Counted from the stretch's first letter, positions 1 to 9,318 are shown. The stretch is 45,000 nt of DNA from Treponema pallidum subsp. pallidum str. Nichols (GCF_000410535.2 NC_021490.2:235001-280000); one strand, 5' to 3'. The notes: generated by a model not told the origin, from the letters alone. Program-made: numbers and translations.

Positions 1-1051
<1,051 letters not shown>

Positions 1052-1098
1052 ATTATTCATCCTTCTCCTTCACCCTACCCCTTTGCGTAAAATATTTC

Positions 1099-1210
1099 GC
1101 CTGGTTGCCATGGTGGAGAGGTCATACCCGTTCCCATCCCGAACACGGAAGTCAAGCTCTCCTACGCCGATGATACTGCTCCTTCGCGGGAAAGTAGGTA
1201 GTAGCCAGGC
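1099..1210 (+). rRNA. rrf: 5S ribosomal RNA
   Basis: About 112 nt. The terminal stem is visible as GCCTGGTTGCC at the start and GTAGCCAGGC at the end, and the typical internal blocks CCCGTTCCCATCCCGAACACGG and GCGGGAAAGTAGG lie in the expected order. It follows the 23S gene by about 47 nt, the normal 23S-5S arrangement. The end of the rRNA operon faces the converging bioN gene only 13 nt away, and I see no strong hairpin terminator between them. Exact ends are approximate. Confidence 0.95.
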
Positions 1211-1223
1211 TCCCCTTTGCCCA

Positions 1224-1910
1224 TCACTCGCTTGACAAAATATTATCCGAAACCTTAAAGTCCGCCCTTCTTAGGGAGGGGTGTTGCGCGCGTTCTAGCA
1301 ACCGAGTCAATAGTGTTTTTGAAAAATGGAGGGTCGCGTCTACCCAGTTGTAAAAAGAGGTGTTCGCGCGCGTCCGTGCTCTCCACACGAAGCGGAGCTC
1401 CGTCCACTCACGAAAGATATCGTGTCCGAAGTACAATACGAGCATCATAACGTAAACTGCACAGGGTGTTGTGTACGCTGTGCTGCGCACATGTAGCACC
1501 TTTCCCATACGGAGACACAGGGAGAAAAGTTCCAAACGGGATGTGCACGCGTAAAAAAGTGAAGATGCGCACAGCAATAAAAATAGGCGGATGCCTATGT
1601 GGTATCCTGCATGTATGTGCTGGTTGATTTGTGTAGCGCTAACAACACCGGTGCTGAAAAATGTGTGCAGGATCTTCAGAGAAAAGAAAAAAGCGAGGTA
1701 GATACTAACTACACGTATGTGTGCAGCCACGCATTTCAGAGAACGTGTGACAATGAGCGTTAATGCGAGCAGCACAAGTGTAAGCGACGCGTGCATACAC
1801 CAACTCTGTGCATTACAGCACAGGAGAAGGAGAGCGAAGCTTGCGACTTTCGCTACGGGAGGAGCACGGTGAAGCAGCGATTGCCGGCGTTCATAAAGAG
1901 AGAAAAACAT
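1224..1910 (-). CDS. bioN: ECF transporter T component (BioN/CbiQ-like permease)
   Basis: Transmembrane coupling subunit of an energy-coupling-factor importer, 228 aa. It would sit in the inner membrane and link the ATPase to the substrate-binding S component. The protein has several hydrophobic segments (about residues 23-60, 64-80 and 95-120) and a basic C-terminal cytoplasmic part containing the helix that carries the ATPase-coupling Ala-Arg motif in this family (seen here as WRARTRA near residue 176). It is the last gene of a minus-strand bioY-bioM-bioN run, 52 nt after bioM. The ATG follows AAGGAAATGT. The T-component assignment rests on hydrophobicity, length and neighbours; biotin specificity is inferred from bioY. 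Confidence 0.82.
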   Translation of the reverse strand: MFFSLYERRQSLLHRAPPVAKVASFALLLLCCNAQSWCMHASLTLVLLALTLIVTRSLKCVAAHIRVVSIYLAFFFSLKILHTFFSTGVVSATQINQHIHAGYHIGIRLFLLLCASSLFYACTSRLELFSLCLRMGKVLHVRSTAYTTPCAVYVMMLVLYFGHDIFREWTELRFVWRARTRANTSFYNWVDATLHFSKTLLTRLLERAQHPSLRRADFKVSDNILSSE

Positions 1911-1962
1911 ACATTTCCTTGACTCCTCCTAGCAGGTGGAAGTACTGCATGCATGTCGCTAC

Positions 1963-2730
1963 CTAGGTCCAAAGGAGATCTGAAAGAGTGAGTGGACAGT
2001 GCAAAGGATCTCTTAGTCCGTAGCAAGAGAAAATTTTACTGTCGAGTGCGTCCTGTGGCGTGCCATCGTAGGAAATGACCCCCTTAGAAAGGATGCATAG
2101 ACGCGTCGCAGCAGCGAGTATTTTTTCAACCTCATGGGTGATGATAACAAGCGTTTTACCTGCGTGTTTGAGGCTTATGATGAGCTGCACAACCTGACGA
2201 ACGCTGGGGTAATCTAAGTTTGCAAACGGCTCGTCAAGAATGACTACCTTTGCATCCAAGGCGAGTACGCCGGCAACGGTTAGGCGTCTTTTTTCTCCAC
2301 CTGAAAGCGCTCGGGCGTAATGGTCACGCCGGTCAAGCAGTGACACGGCTGCAAGTGCGCTGTTGGTACGTGCGTCAATTTCTGCGCGGGAATATCCCCA
2401 CTGCAGAGGACCGAAGGCGCAGTCCTCAAATACCGTTTCGCCTAGGATCTGGGTGTCTGCATTTTGAAACGCCAGACCGACAGTAGTCCCGCGTGCCATA
2501 TACACACGGCCGGAGGACGGCGGTTCAAGTCCTGCAAGGATGTTCATGAGCACAGTTTTACCCGAGCCATTTGCACCTGCGAGGACGACACAGTCCCCAG
2601 GAAACACCCTAAACGAAACGGAGTGTAATACTTCACAGTCGCGCTCAAAAGACTTACTTACATTGACCAGTTCAAGCAGCGGTCCTGCGCACGACTCCAC
2701 AGCCGTGTCTGCCGCGACATCTGCGCTCAT
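1963..2730 (-). CDS. bioM: ECF transporter ATP-binding subunit (BioM-like)
   Basis: ABC-type ATPase, 255 aa, that powers the biotin ECF importer from the cytoplasmic side. All nucleotide-binding motifs are visible: Walker A GANGSGKT (about residues 53-60), Q-loop AFQNADTQ (about 87-94), signature LSGGEKRR (about 142-149), Walker B VVILDEPFANLD (about 161-172) and the H-loop ITHE near 196. The Q-loop and signature resemble the CbiO/EcfA branch. It lies between bioY (66 nt upstream) and bioN (52 nt downstream), all on the minus strand. The ATG at 2730 has only a weak ribosome site (GTGGA). A general EcfA serving other S components is possible, but only BioY is encoded beside it. Confidence 0.9.
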   Translation of the reverse strand: MSADVAADTAVESCAGPLLELVNVSKSFERDCEVLHSVSFRVFPGDCVVLAGANGSGKTVLMNILAGLEPPSSGRVYMARGTTVGLAFQNADTQILGETVFEDCAFGPLQWGYSRAEIDARTNSALAAVSLLDRRDHYARALSGGEKRRLTVAGVLALDAKVVILDEPFANLDYPSVRQVVQLIISLKHAGKTLVIITHEVEKILAAATRLCILSKGVISYDGTPQDALDSKIFSCYGLRDPLHCPLTLSDLLWT

Positions 2731-2796
2731 GCGTCCACAGAAGATTCACCGTGCCCTGTGGCGCGTACACACCCGCGACACGCGAATACTATGGCA

Positions 2797-3375
2797 TCAA
2801 CCATGACGGTACAAATGGCGGCGAACTGTAGGGGCAAGATGATGGGCGAGTAGGACAACAAGGGCGATTTTCAGGGTGTCGGCAAGAAAAAAGGGAAGGA
2901 AGACTCCTAGCATGAGCTCCCCGGTCCTGAGGCCAAGCACGTAACCGAGAACCGGCAGACCGATGGAGTAAATCGAAAGAAAACCAACGAGCGTTGCGAC
3001 GGTAAGTCTGATCCAAAGAAGGAGTGCGCGTCCACCACCGCGTGGTGGAGTGCAAGACAGGCGGTGGTGCTGCGCGATTGCGCCAGCGAGCGTAGCAGCG
3101 AGTATGTATCCAAGGAGGAATCCTCCCGTAGGGGCAAAAAGCGCGGTGTATCCGCCCCGACCTCCTGAAAAAACCGGCAGACCAAGGAGTCCTGCCCCGA
3201 GGAAGCTGAGAACGGCGAGTGCACCGTCTCGCGGTCCCAACAATAAACCGGTGAGAACGGCCGCTGCATTCTGCAGTACAAGCGGAACAGGCTTGAGAGG
3301 AATGCTAACGAGCGCACTCGAGCTAATGAGTGCGGCAAAAAGCGCAACAAAAGCCAAAGACTTACTACGGTGCAT
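2797..3375 (-). CDS. bioY: Biotin transporter S component BioY
   Basis: Substrate-binding membrane subunit of a biotin importer, 192 aa, with about six hydrophobic segments. Family hallmarks are the region ending [15 protein letters not shown] near residues 25-40 and a glycine-rich block [20 protein letters not shown] near 70-90. The start chosen is the ATG at 3375, preceded by GGAGGAGTACTGTACC; the frame stays open 79 codons further upstream but that part does not look like BioY. First gene of the bioYMN run and divergent from the uracil-DNA glycosylase. No biotin-synthesis gene is in the window, consistent with uptake dependence, though absence genome-wide cannot be judged here. Confidence 0.9.
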
Positions 3376-3555
3376 GGTACAGTACTCCTCCGAAGGGTCG
3401 ATGCGCAGTGTGACACGGAAGGAGGAATCTTTCAATATCTTGGGTGGTGCCACAGGTATAGTTTTTAACAGACTTACCCGAACGGCTGCCAGGTGCGTAC
3501 GCGTCGGTTCGTTCCCACTGTGCGCGGGCAGAGCTCGTGTAGTGTCTATTGACAG

Positions 3556-4389
3556 ATGCAAGGATCGGGTACCGTCATGTACGCAGTTTATGGTAGGCTC
3601 AGTCCTATGCACGCTGGGGACAGAGAGAGTATCGCACGCTTCGTGCGTGTGGTGCGCGATTGTCTGGATTTGTTTCGCACCGAGGGTATTGGGCCCCGTC
3701 CTAGGAATGATTCGGTAATTTTACCGAATGCTGCGTGTTCACCGCGTAATCATGCAGGAAAGCGTGCGCAGAGCACTGCCGATGCGTGTGTGAGAAGCAG
3801 TGACGGGTCTGTATACACGGACGAAACCTTGCGCGAGGAAATTTTTGCATGCCGTGCGTGTGAATTGTATCAACGGCGTACACATGCGGTGGTGGGAGAG
3901 GGTGTTGCAGACGCAGACGTGCTCGTCGTTGGGGAGGCCCCTGGAGCGGAAGAAGATCGAAGCGGTCGTCCGTTCGTAGGACGGTCAGGTAAATTGCTGG
4001 ACGCAATGCTTGCGGCGATTGGACTTTCGCGTCAGCAAAATTGTTATATCACCAATGTGGTTAAGTGCCGGCCGCCAAGGAACCGCACACCAACACCCCA
4101 CGAGACTGCCTGTTGTGCACGGTTCCTCCATGCGCATCTTACGCTGCATCGCCCGTGTGCTATTTTGGTGCTCGGCCGCTGCGCCGCACAGCACATGCTC
4201 CAAACAACCGATGGTATTGGCAAGTTGCGCGGGCGCTTTTTTACCTATCAGGGGATTCCCCTTCTGGCTACGTACCATCCGAGTGCGTTGTTACGGGATG
4301 AAGCGCTGAAACGTCCGGCGTGGGAGGATCTCAAAACGTTTCGTGCACGGTTGCTGCAGTTGAAGCAGGACGCACACATGCCAATATAA
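3556..4389 (+). CDS. Uracil-DNA glycosylase, family 4 (Fe-S type)
   Basis: Removes uracil from DNA to start base-excision repair. The catalytic domain occupies about residues 95-275. It has motif 1 GEAPGAEED (127-135), the following [13 protein letters not shown], and the HPSALL motif near the C-terminus. Four 4Fe-4S cysteines fit the family spacing: C99 and C102, then a cysteine in VVKCRPP and one of the CC pair about 15 residues later. About 90 N-terminal residues are unlike the core. The first ATG (3556) has no clear ribosome site; ATGs at 3577 and 3607 are alternatives. It ends 4 nt before priA, suggesting cotranscription. It was long annotated in genomes as an SPO1 DNA polymerase-like protein. 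Confidence 0.88.
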
Positions 4390-4393
4390 AATC

Positions 4394-6367
4394 ATGGCGC
4401 CGTGGCTTGAGCTTGTTTTTGACGTTCCACTGGATAAAAGCTTTACGTACCGTGCGTGTGCTGCCCACGCGGGTGAGGCACTCGTGGGTAGACGGGTTCT
4501 TGCTCCCTTTGGGGCGCGTACACTCATTGGATTTGTGATAAGTGAATCACATTCTTCGCCTGCTGATTGCGGTGGTGCAGTTGGCACGTTCAAGGAGATC
4601 ATCCGCGTCATTGACAGGGAAGCGCTTTTTGACCAAACGCATCTTGCGTGTGCGCGTTGGATGGCGCATTTCTACCTGTGTGCCTTAGGTCAGGCGCTGT
4701 GTGCGGTGGTTCCGTCTCGGAAACGAGAACGGACATTGTCTTCTTTTGCTTCTTGTGCGGGTGTTCGGCGCACTGACACCTATGCGCTTTCGGGCGAACA
4801 GCGCAAGGCGATTGATGCGATTACCGCGAGCACCGGTGCGCGCAGTTTTTATGTGCACGGGGTGACAGGGTCGGGGAAGACGGAAGTGTTCTTGCGCGCA
4901 GCCGAGGCAGTCCTTGCGCGTGGCAAGTCGGTTATCTATCTTGTTCCTGAGATAGCGCTCACTCACCAGGTGCTCCAGGAGGTATATGTGCGCTTTGGCA
5001 GTCAGGCGGCGGTGTTGCACTCAGCGCTCAGTGGCAGTCAGCGCCTAGGTGAGTGGCGGCGCATACAGTGCATGCGTCACTGTGTAGTGATTGGAGCTCG
5101 GAGTGCAATTTTTGCTCCGTTGAAGCGGCTGGGCCTTGTGATAATGGATGAAGAACATGACAGTTCGTATAAGTCTGCGCATGTGCCGCGCTATCATGCG
5201 CGGCAGGTAGCGATGTATCGCTGTGCGGACGCGAACTGTCCGTTTGTCATGGGGTCTGCAACACCGTCTGTGGAGGCCTGGTACGCGATGCTGCGGGGGG
5301 CGGTGCGTCGTTTACCATTGACTGCGCGTGTTGCGGGGGGGGCTCCGCCGCGTGTTGAGGTGGTGGACGTGTCAAAAGAGGCCCTGTTGCTCTCTACCCG
5401 TCTGGTGGATGAAATACGCAAGACGAAGGAGGCAGGATATCAATCGATGCTCTTTTTGAATCGTCGAGGATTTTCCTATTCGTTTCAGTGTCGCAGCTGT
5501 GGATACACGCTGTGTTGCACGCAGTGTGCAGTTCCCTTGACGTGGCACAAACGTGTGGGGGCAATGCAATGTCATTACTGTGGCAGGCAAGAGGCGCCGC
5601 CTGAAAGTTGTCCGTGCTGTCATTCATTTGATACCCGATACGGCGGGGTGGGCACAGAGTATATTGAGGAAGCAGTACAAGCGCTATTTCCTGAATACCG
5701 TATTGCACGGGTGGACACCGATGCGCTGCGCTCAGGGCACGTGCAGCAGACGATGGAGCAGTTTCGCGCGGGGAAAATCGATGTACTGTTGGGTACGCAA
5801 ATGATAGCAAAGGGATTTAATTTCCCTACGCTGCGTTTAGTGGGTATTGCCTGCGCAGATACTGGACTGCACACGCCAGACTTTCGCGCCGCCGAGCGGA
5901 GTTTTGCCTTGATGATGCAAGTGGCCGGACGTGCAGGTCGCTATGTAGATAACGGCCTGGTCATCATCCAAACACGCAATCCTGCGCATCCTGCGGTGGT
6001 GTGTGCGCAGCACGGGGATTGTGAGTCCTTTTATGCGCAAGAACTTGCGCAGCGGGAGGCGCTGTGTTTTCCGCCCTTTGTGCGCCTTATTCGGTTTGTT
6101 TTTCGCAGCAAGACGCGGCGCAAGGCTAAAGACGCCGCGTATGCGGCACATGCGCTTTTGACGGCGCAGATGCCTCTGGGTGCGGATGTACTGGGACCTG
6201 CAGCGTGTGTGGTGGCGCAGGTGGCAGGCAGCTATCGGATGCAAATACTGCTGCGTGCCCCATCATTCCCAGTGGTGCAGCAGGTGGCGCGCAGCTTTTT
6301 AGATGAATTTCGAGCTCCGGCGGGGGTGTACGTAGAATCTGACGTAGATCCTGTAAATGTACTGTAG
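4394..6367 (+). CDS. priA: Primosomal protein N' (PriA helicase)
   Basis: Replication-restart helicase that recognises stalled forks and reloads the replisome. 657 aa, somewhat shorter than E. coli PriA (about 730). In order: N-terminal 3'-end-binding domain (FDVPLDKSFTYR, residues 9-20), Walker A GVTGSGKT (156-163), DEEH box near 251, an eight-cysteine zinc region with CRSC, CTQC, CHYC and CPCC (about 366-405), and C-terminal helicase motifs including GTQMIAKGFNFP and QVAGRAGR. It starts 4 nt after the glycosylase stop with no obvious ribosome site, so translation may be coupled. A run of eight G (5335-5342) lies in codons between helicase motifs. Confidence 0.96.
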   Translation: MAPWLELVFDVPLDKSFTYRACAAHAGEALVGRRVLAPFGARTLIGFVISESHSSPADCGGAVGTFKEIIRVIDREALFDQTHLACARWMAHFYLCALGQALCAVVPSRKRERTLSSFASCAGVRRTDTYALSGEQRKAIDAITASTGARSFYVHGVTGSGKTEVFLRAAEAVLARGKSVIYLVPEIALTHQVLQEVYVRFGSQAAVLHSALSGSQRLGEWRRIQCMRHCVVIGARSAIFAPLKRLGLVIMDEEHDSSYKSAHVPRYHARQVAMYRCADANCPFVMGSATPSVEAWYAMLRGAVRRLPLTARVAGGAPPRVEVVDVSKEALLLSTRLVDEIRKTKEAGYQSMLFLNRRGFSYSFQCRSCGYTLCCTQCAVPLTWHKRVGAMQCHYCGRQEAPPESCPCCHSFDTRYGGVGTEYIEEAVQALFPEYRIARVDTDALRSGHVQQTMEQFRAGKIDVLLGTQMIAKGFNFPTLRLVGIACADTGLHTPDFRAAERSFALMMQVAGRAGRYVDNGLVIIQTRNPAHPAVVCAQHGDCESFYAQELAQREALCFPPFVRLIRFVFRSKTRRKAKDAAYAAHALLTAQMPLGADVLGPAACVVAQVAGSYRMQILLRAPSFPVVQQVARSFLDEFRAPAGVYVESDVDPVNVL

Positions 6368-6467
6368 GGCGAGTAGATGTACTCCGTGTTATCCTGCTGT
6401 TTGCGTGTTTGGTTGACCGGTAGTATGCGGTGCCTGGTATAGGTGCGGGACGGAAAGGAGAGAGGAT

Positions 6468-7118
6468 GTGGCACTGCCGATTATTTTTCAGGACGCAGCG
6501 GTGGTGGCCGTTGATAAGCCGGCAGGACTTGCAGTACAGCCGGGTGCGCGGGTGCGGGTGTGCGTAGTTGACGTATTACAGAAACAGCTTGGGGTGCGTC
6601 TGTTTCCTCTGCATCGTTTGGACAAGGACACCGCGGGCGTGCTGCTGTTTGCAAAACATGCACGGGCAGCTGCTCTGTACCAGGGGATTTTAGGCAGCAT
6701 GCGTGTGATTAAGCGCTATCGCGCACTTTGTTTTGGGCGACCTCCCCGAGAGTGTGGTGATATTCGCGTTCCTATCCGTACCGGTACGGCAGCAAGGCGG
6801 CGTCAGGTTGTGCGTGCCGCGCATACTGCATACCGTGTGTTGCGTGCGACTGATACGCATACATATCTTGAACTCACGTTGCACAGTGGTCGGACCCATC
6901 AGATTCGTATTCATCTGGCTGCGCTAGGATGTCCTATAATTGGGGATGACAAATACGGTGATTTCGCGCGTAACAAGGCGTGTGCTCGTGCGTGGGGAGT
7001 AAAAAGGCTCCAGTTATTCGCACACAGTCTTGTGTTGCCATGTGCATGTAAACCGCTGGTGTTGCGTGCACGTATGCCTGTACACTTCCTGCGTGCTCTT
7101 GATGCCGTTGCGCTATGA
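6468..7118 (+). CDS. RluA-family 23S/tRNA pseudouridine synthase
   Basis: Isomerises specific uridines in structured RNA to pseudouridine. 216 aa. The catalytic motif HRLDKDTAGVLLFAK (about residues 49-63) contains the invariant aspartate D52. Other family blocks are VVAVDKPAGLAVQPG (12-26) and the C-terminal THQIRIHLAALGCPIIGDDKYG. There is no N-terminal S4 domain, so it is the short RluA/RluC-core type; which RNA position it modifies cannot be told. The start is GTG at 6468, preceded by AAAGGAG at 6453-6459. It sits 100 nt after priA and may be expressed with it. Confidence 0.9.
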   Translation: MALPIIFQDAAVVAVDKPAGLAVQPGARVRVCVVDVLQKQLGVRLFPLHRLDKDTAGVLLFAKHARAAALYQGILGSMRVIKRYRALCFGRPPRECGDIRVPIRTGTAARRRQVVRAAHTAYRVLRATDTHTYLELTLHSGRTHQIRIHLAALGCPIIGDDKYGDFARNKACARAWGVKRLQLFAHSLVLPCACKPLVLRARMPVHFLRALDAVAL

Positions 7119-7308
7119 TTGCCTGTAGCAGGGCATTCTGGTAGGCGGTGTGTGGTTTTGAGTTCTGCCGGTAACAGAAAGAGTGTCGTGTGAATTTCAA
7201 TAGTTTTTCTCTAGGGTGTGTACTGCACTCGTTGTGTTTTTGCAGGCGCGAGGGGAGGGGAGCGGTCCCCTGCTGCTGTACTGTCTGTAGGGAAGATACC
7301 GGCGCCTA

Positions 7309-7337
7309 TTGTTATATCGGGCTATTTGTGCTAGAGT
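7309..7337 (+). promoter_or_regulatory. Candidate sigma70 promoter for the STAS gene
   Basis: TTGTTA (7309-7314) and TAGAGT (7332-7337) are separated by exactly 17 nt, and the predicted start of transcription lies about 20 nt before the ATG at 7365. The match is moderate and found by eye only. The 246 nt between 7119 and 7364 hold no other feature I can support. Confidence 0.4.
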
Positions 7338-7364
7338 GTGCGAAACCGCTAGTGGGGATGGCCT

Positions 7365-7910
7365 ATGGGTACTGTTGTTCCGGGATTCGATGACGAGAAA
7401 GACGAAAGTCTTAAGATGAATCTGCAAAAGATCGATGACCTTGAAGGTGGCGTCGTTGTTTTCCTCAACGGGTACATCGATACTTACAATTCTTCCTTTT
7501 TTCAAAAGAGGATTGCGAAGGTTATCGATGCAGGCTACACGCGTATTGTATTTAACTGCGCCTCTTTGAATTATGTCTCCTCCACTGGAATTGGTTCTTT
7601 TACGGCGTTTCTAAAAACGGTCAAGCCTAAAGGTGGCGATATTGTTCTCCTCGATATTCAGCCGAGGGTGTATGAGGTTTTCCAGTTACTTGGTTTTTCT
7701 CAGTTTTTTAACATTCGCGATTCTATTGCGGATGCAGTTAGCCTTTTTAGGAACAAGGTCTCACCGCTGAAGGTGGACACCTTTCCGAAGGTGTTTTCTT
7801 GCCCGATCTGCTCTAAGAAGTTAAAGGCGACTAAGCAGGGGCGTTTTCGTTGTTCCGAATGTAAGACGATTCTCGCCCTTGACGCGAGCGCACACGTGTC
7901 TCTCGGTTAG
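7365..7910 (+). CDS. STAS-domain anti-sigma-factor antagonist-like protein with C-terminal zinc ribbon
   Basis: 181 aa. Residues about 18-130 form a STAS domain like SpoIIAA/RsbV: GGVVVFLNGYIDTYNSSFF, then NYVSSTGIGSF (70-80), where Ser73 aligns with the serine phosphorylated in classical anti-anti-sigma factors. The aspartate usually before it is serine here. Residues 146-166 carry CPIC and CSEC, a likely zinc ribbon not present in standard antagonists. Inferred role: partner-switching regulator controlling an anti-sigma kinase or another STAS-binding partner. No kinase or phosphatase partner gene is adjacent. The ATG follows GGGGATGG. It is a single-gene unit just before the tRNA-Thr/rpmG block. 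Confidence 0.82.
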   Translation: MGTVVPGFDDEKDESLKMNLQKIDDLEGGVVVFLNGYIDTYNSSFFQKRIAKVIDAGYTRIVFNCASLNYVSSTGIGSFTAFLKTVKPKGGDIVLLDIQPRVYEVFQLLGFSQFFNIRDSIADAVSLFRNKVSPLKVDTFPKVFSCPICSKKLKATKQGRFRCSECKTILALDASAHVSLG

Positions 7911-7972
7911 GTGACGCGCCTTTCTTTCTGGGGCAGGCTGGTTGGCTGCCTGTTTAGGGAGGTGTTTCGTGC

Positions 7973-8001
7973 TTGATGTGTGAGGTGAGGCGTTATACAA
8001 T
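7973..8001 (+). promoter_or_regulatory. Candidate sigma70 promoter for the tRNA-Thr / rpmG / secE / nusG block
   Basis: TTGATG (7973-7978) is followed after 17 nt by TACAAT (7996-8001), which overlaps an alternative TATACA. A GC-rich stretch with the perfect palindrome GGGCCGGCCC follows immediately. The tRNA-Thr gene begins 44 nt downstream. A GC-rich segment after the -10 is typical of growth-rate-controlled stable-RNA promoters. Assigned by eye. Confidence 0.5.
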
Positions 8002-8044
8002 GCGGGCCGGCCCTCCGGGCGGCTCGGGGAGTCCTGTCTGTGTT

Positions 8045-8117
8045 GCTTCTGTAGCTCAGTTGGCAGAGCGCAACCATGGTAAGGTTGAGGTCAGCGGTTC
8101 AATCCCGCTCGGAAGCT
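8045..8117 (+). tRNA. tRNA-Thr (anticodon GGT)
   Basis: 73 nt with a full cloverleaf: acceptor GCTTCTG pairs with CGGAAGC (one G-T), D stem GCTC/GAGC, anticodon stem CAACC/GGTTG with loop ATGGTAA, giving anticodon GGT, and T stem AGCGG/CCGCT with loop TTCAATC. CCA is not encoded. It lies 28 nt before rpmG on the same strand, so it is probably processed out of a shared transcript. Confidence 0.95.
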
Positions 8118-8145
8118 TCCGTCTGTGGATGTGAGGAGGGGTGGT

Positions 8146-8316
8146 ATGGCAAAGAGGACGGCGGTGGAGCTTATTGCGCTTCAGTGCACTGGATGCAAGC
8201 GGCGTAATTACACCACTTCAAGAAACCGACGTAACGTTCAGGAAAAGCTCGAGCTCAGGAAGTATTGTCCTTTTGAGCGTAGACGTGTGCTGCATAGAGA
8301 GGCGAAGATAAAGTAG
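8146..8316 (+). CDS. rpmG: 50S ribosomal protein L33
   Basis: 56 aa, beginning MAKRTAVELI, with ribosome site GAGGAGG just before the ATG at 8146; the seven codons upstream in frame are excluded for that reason. The zinc-type first knuckle CTGC (residues 14-17) is present, but the second knuckle reads CPFE: the fourth cysteine is replaced by Glu44. So three of the four metal ligands remain. Located between tRNA-Thr and tRNA-Trp, upstream of secE and nusG, a common bacterial order. Confidence 0.95.
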   Translation: MAKRTAVELIALQCTGCKRRNYTTSRNRRNVQEKLELRKYCPFERRRVLHREAKIK

Positions 8317-8370
8317 GCTGTCGTCATATCTGTTACGCACGGGGTTTTCTGGTGTTTTCCGGGGATTTGT

Positions 8371-8443
8371 GGGTCAGTAGCTCTAATGGCAGAGCGTCGG
8401 TCTCCAAAACCGAATGTTGAAGGTTCGAGTCCTTCCTGGCCTG
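8371..8443 (+). tRNA. tRNA-Trp (anticodon CCA)
   Basis: 73 nt. Acceptor GGGTCAG pairs with CTGGCCT (two G-T pairs), D stem GCTC/GAGC, anticodon stem TCGGT/ACCGA with loop CTCCAAA giving CCA, T stem GAAGG/CCTTC with loop TTCGAGT. The discriminator is G, as expected for tryptophan tRNA. CCA is not encoded. The secE ATG lies 22 nt downstream, the usual tRNA-Trp/secE neighbourhood. Confidence 0.96.
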
Positions 8444-8465
8444 AGTGCTTTCGAAAAGGTGTTTC

Positions 8466-8645
8466 ATGTTGAAGTTCGCAAAGTTTCGTAGGGAGTGCGT
8501 TGCCGAGTTCAGGAGGGTGGTGTGGCCTGCGCGCACTCAGGTACATACCGCGGTTAAGGTAGTGCTCGTCTCTACCGTTGTCATGGCGCTTTTCCTCGGG
8601 CTTATCGATGCTCTGTTCGTGGCGTTGCTGAGTTTCTTCTTCTGA
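8466..8645 (+). CDS. secE: Preprotein translocase subunit SecE
   Basis: Small membrane subunit that stabilises the SecY channel. 59 aa with one membrane span (about residues 30-55) preceded by the amphipathic helix containing the conserved segment EFRRVVWPARTQ (about 13-24), diagnostic for short bacterial SecE. The ATG at 8466 with AAAGGTG upstream is chosen; an in-frame ATG at 8445 nearly touches the tRNA and is unlikely. It is followed after 9 nt by nusG. Confidence 0.94.
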   Translation: MLKFAKFRRECVAEFRRVVWPARTQVHTAVKVVLVSTVVMALFLGLIDALFVALLSFFF

Positions 8646-8654
8646 GGGGATAGA

Positions 8655-9212
8655 ATGGCGAAAGAGTGGTATATTCTGCACACATTCTCGGGTCGCGAGG
8701 CAAGGGTGGAGCGGGCTGTCCGTATGCTCGTGGAGCATGCGAGGATTCCAACGAACGTTATCTTTGATATAAAAATCCCTGAGGAACTGCTTACCGAGGT
8801 GAAAGATGGTAAGAAGAGGGTGGTTAGGCGTAAGTTTTTCCCTGGTTACTTGTTGGTGGAAATGGATTTGCCCGAGGTTGACTGGAGGATAGTGTGTAAC
8901 GAGGTGCGCAGGATTCCTGGTGTTTCCGGTTTTTTGGGTTCTTCGGGCAATGCGAAGCCTCAGGCGGTTTCTGCGGATGAAGCTCGGCGTATTTTGCAGA
9001 AGGCGGGGGAAATTAAGGGGGATAGGACTCCTCGTATCGCTCAGACTTTTTTGGTTGGACAACAGGTGAGGATCGTTGAGGGGCCGTTTGCTACTTTCTC
9101 GGGTGAGGTGGAGGAGGTGATGAGTGAACGCAACAAGGTGCGTGTGGCAGTCACCATCTTTGGCCGCGCTACTCCTGTGGAGTTGGAGCTAGTCCAGGTG
9201 GAGGCGCTCTGA
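8655..9212 (+). CDS. nusG: Transcription termination/antitermination protein NusG
   Basis: Transcription elongation factor that binds RNA polymerase and couples to the ribosome or Rho. 185 aa. N-terminal NGN domain begins EWYILHTFSGREARVE, with the FFPGYLLVEM block near residue 62; the C-terminal KOW domain contains GQQVRIVEGPFATFSGEVEEV (about 135-155). The gene follows secE in the canonical order and is 106 nt before rplK. Rho, its usual partner, is encoded further right in this window. Confidence 0.97.
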   Translation: MAKEWYILHTFSGREARVERAVRMLVEHARIPTNVIFDIKIPEELLTEVKDGKKRVVRRKFFPGYLLVEMDLPEVDWRIVCNEVRRIPGVSGFLGSSGNAKPQAVSADEARRILQKAGEIKGDRTPRIAQTFLVGQQVRIVEGPFATFSGEVEEVMSERNKVRVAVTIFGRATPVELELVQVEAL

Positions 9213-9318
9213 TTTTCTTCTTCCAGGGTGGAGAGTGTTGCAATGCGCATGATTGCCTGCCGCTTACGCGTTGGTTTCGGGTGTTTTGTTGTTTTTTACG
9301 TCATAAGGAGAGGCCAGT

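Noticed and set aside
1232-1260. Perfect TTGACA (1232-1237) after 5S
   Set aside because: The hexamer 17 nt downstream is TTAAAG, a poor -10, and it would transcribe antisense to bioN with no gene to serve.
3549-3600. TTGACA at 3549-3554 just before the uracil-DNA glycosylase
   Set aside because: No acceptable -10 lies 16-18 nt downstream, and transcription would start beyond the first ATG.
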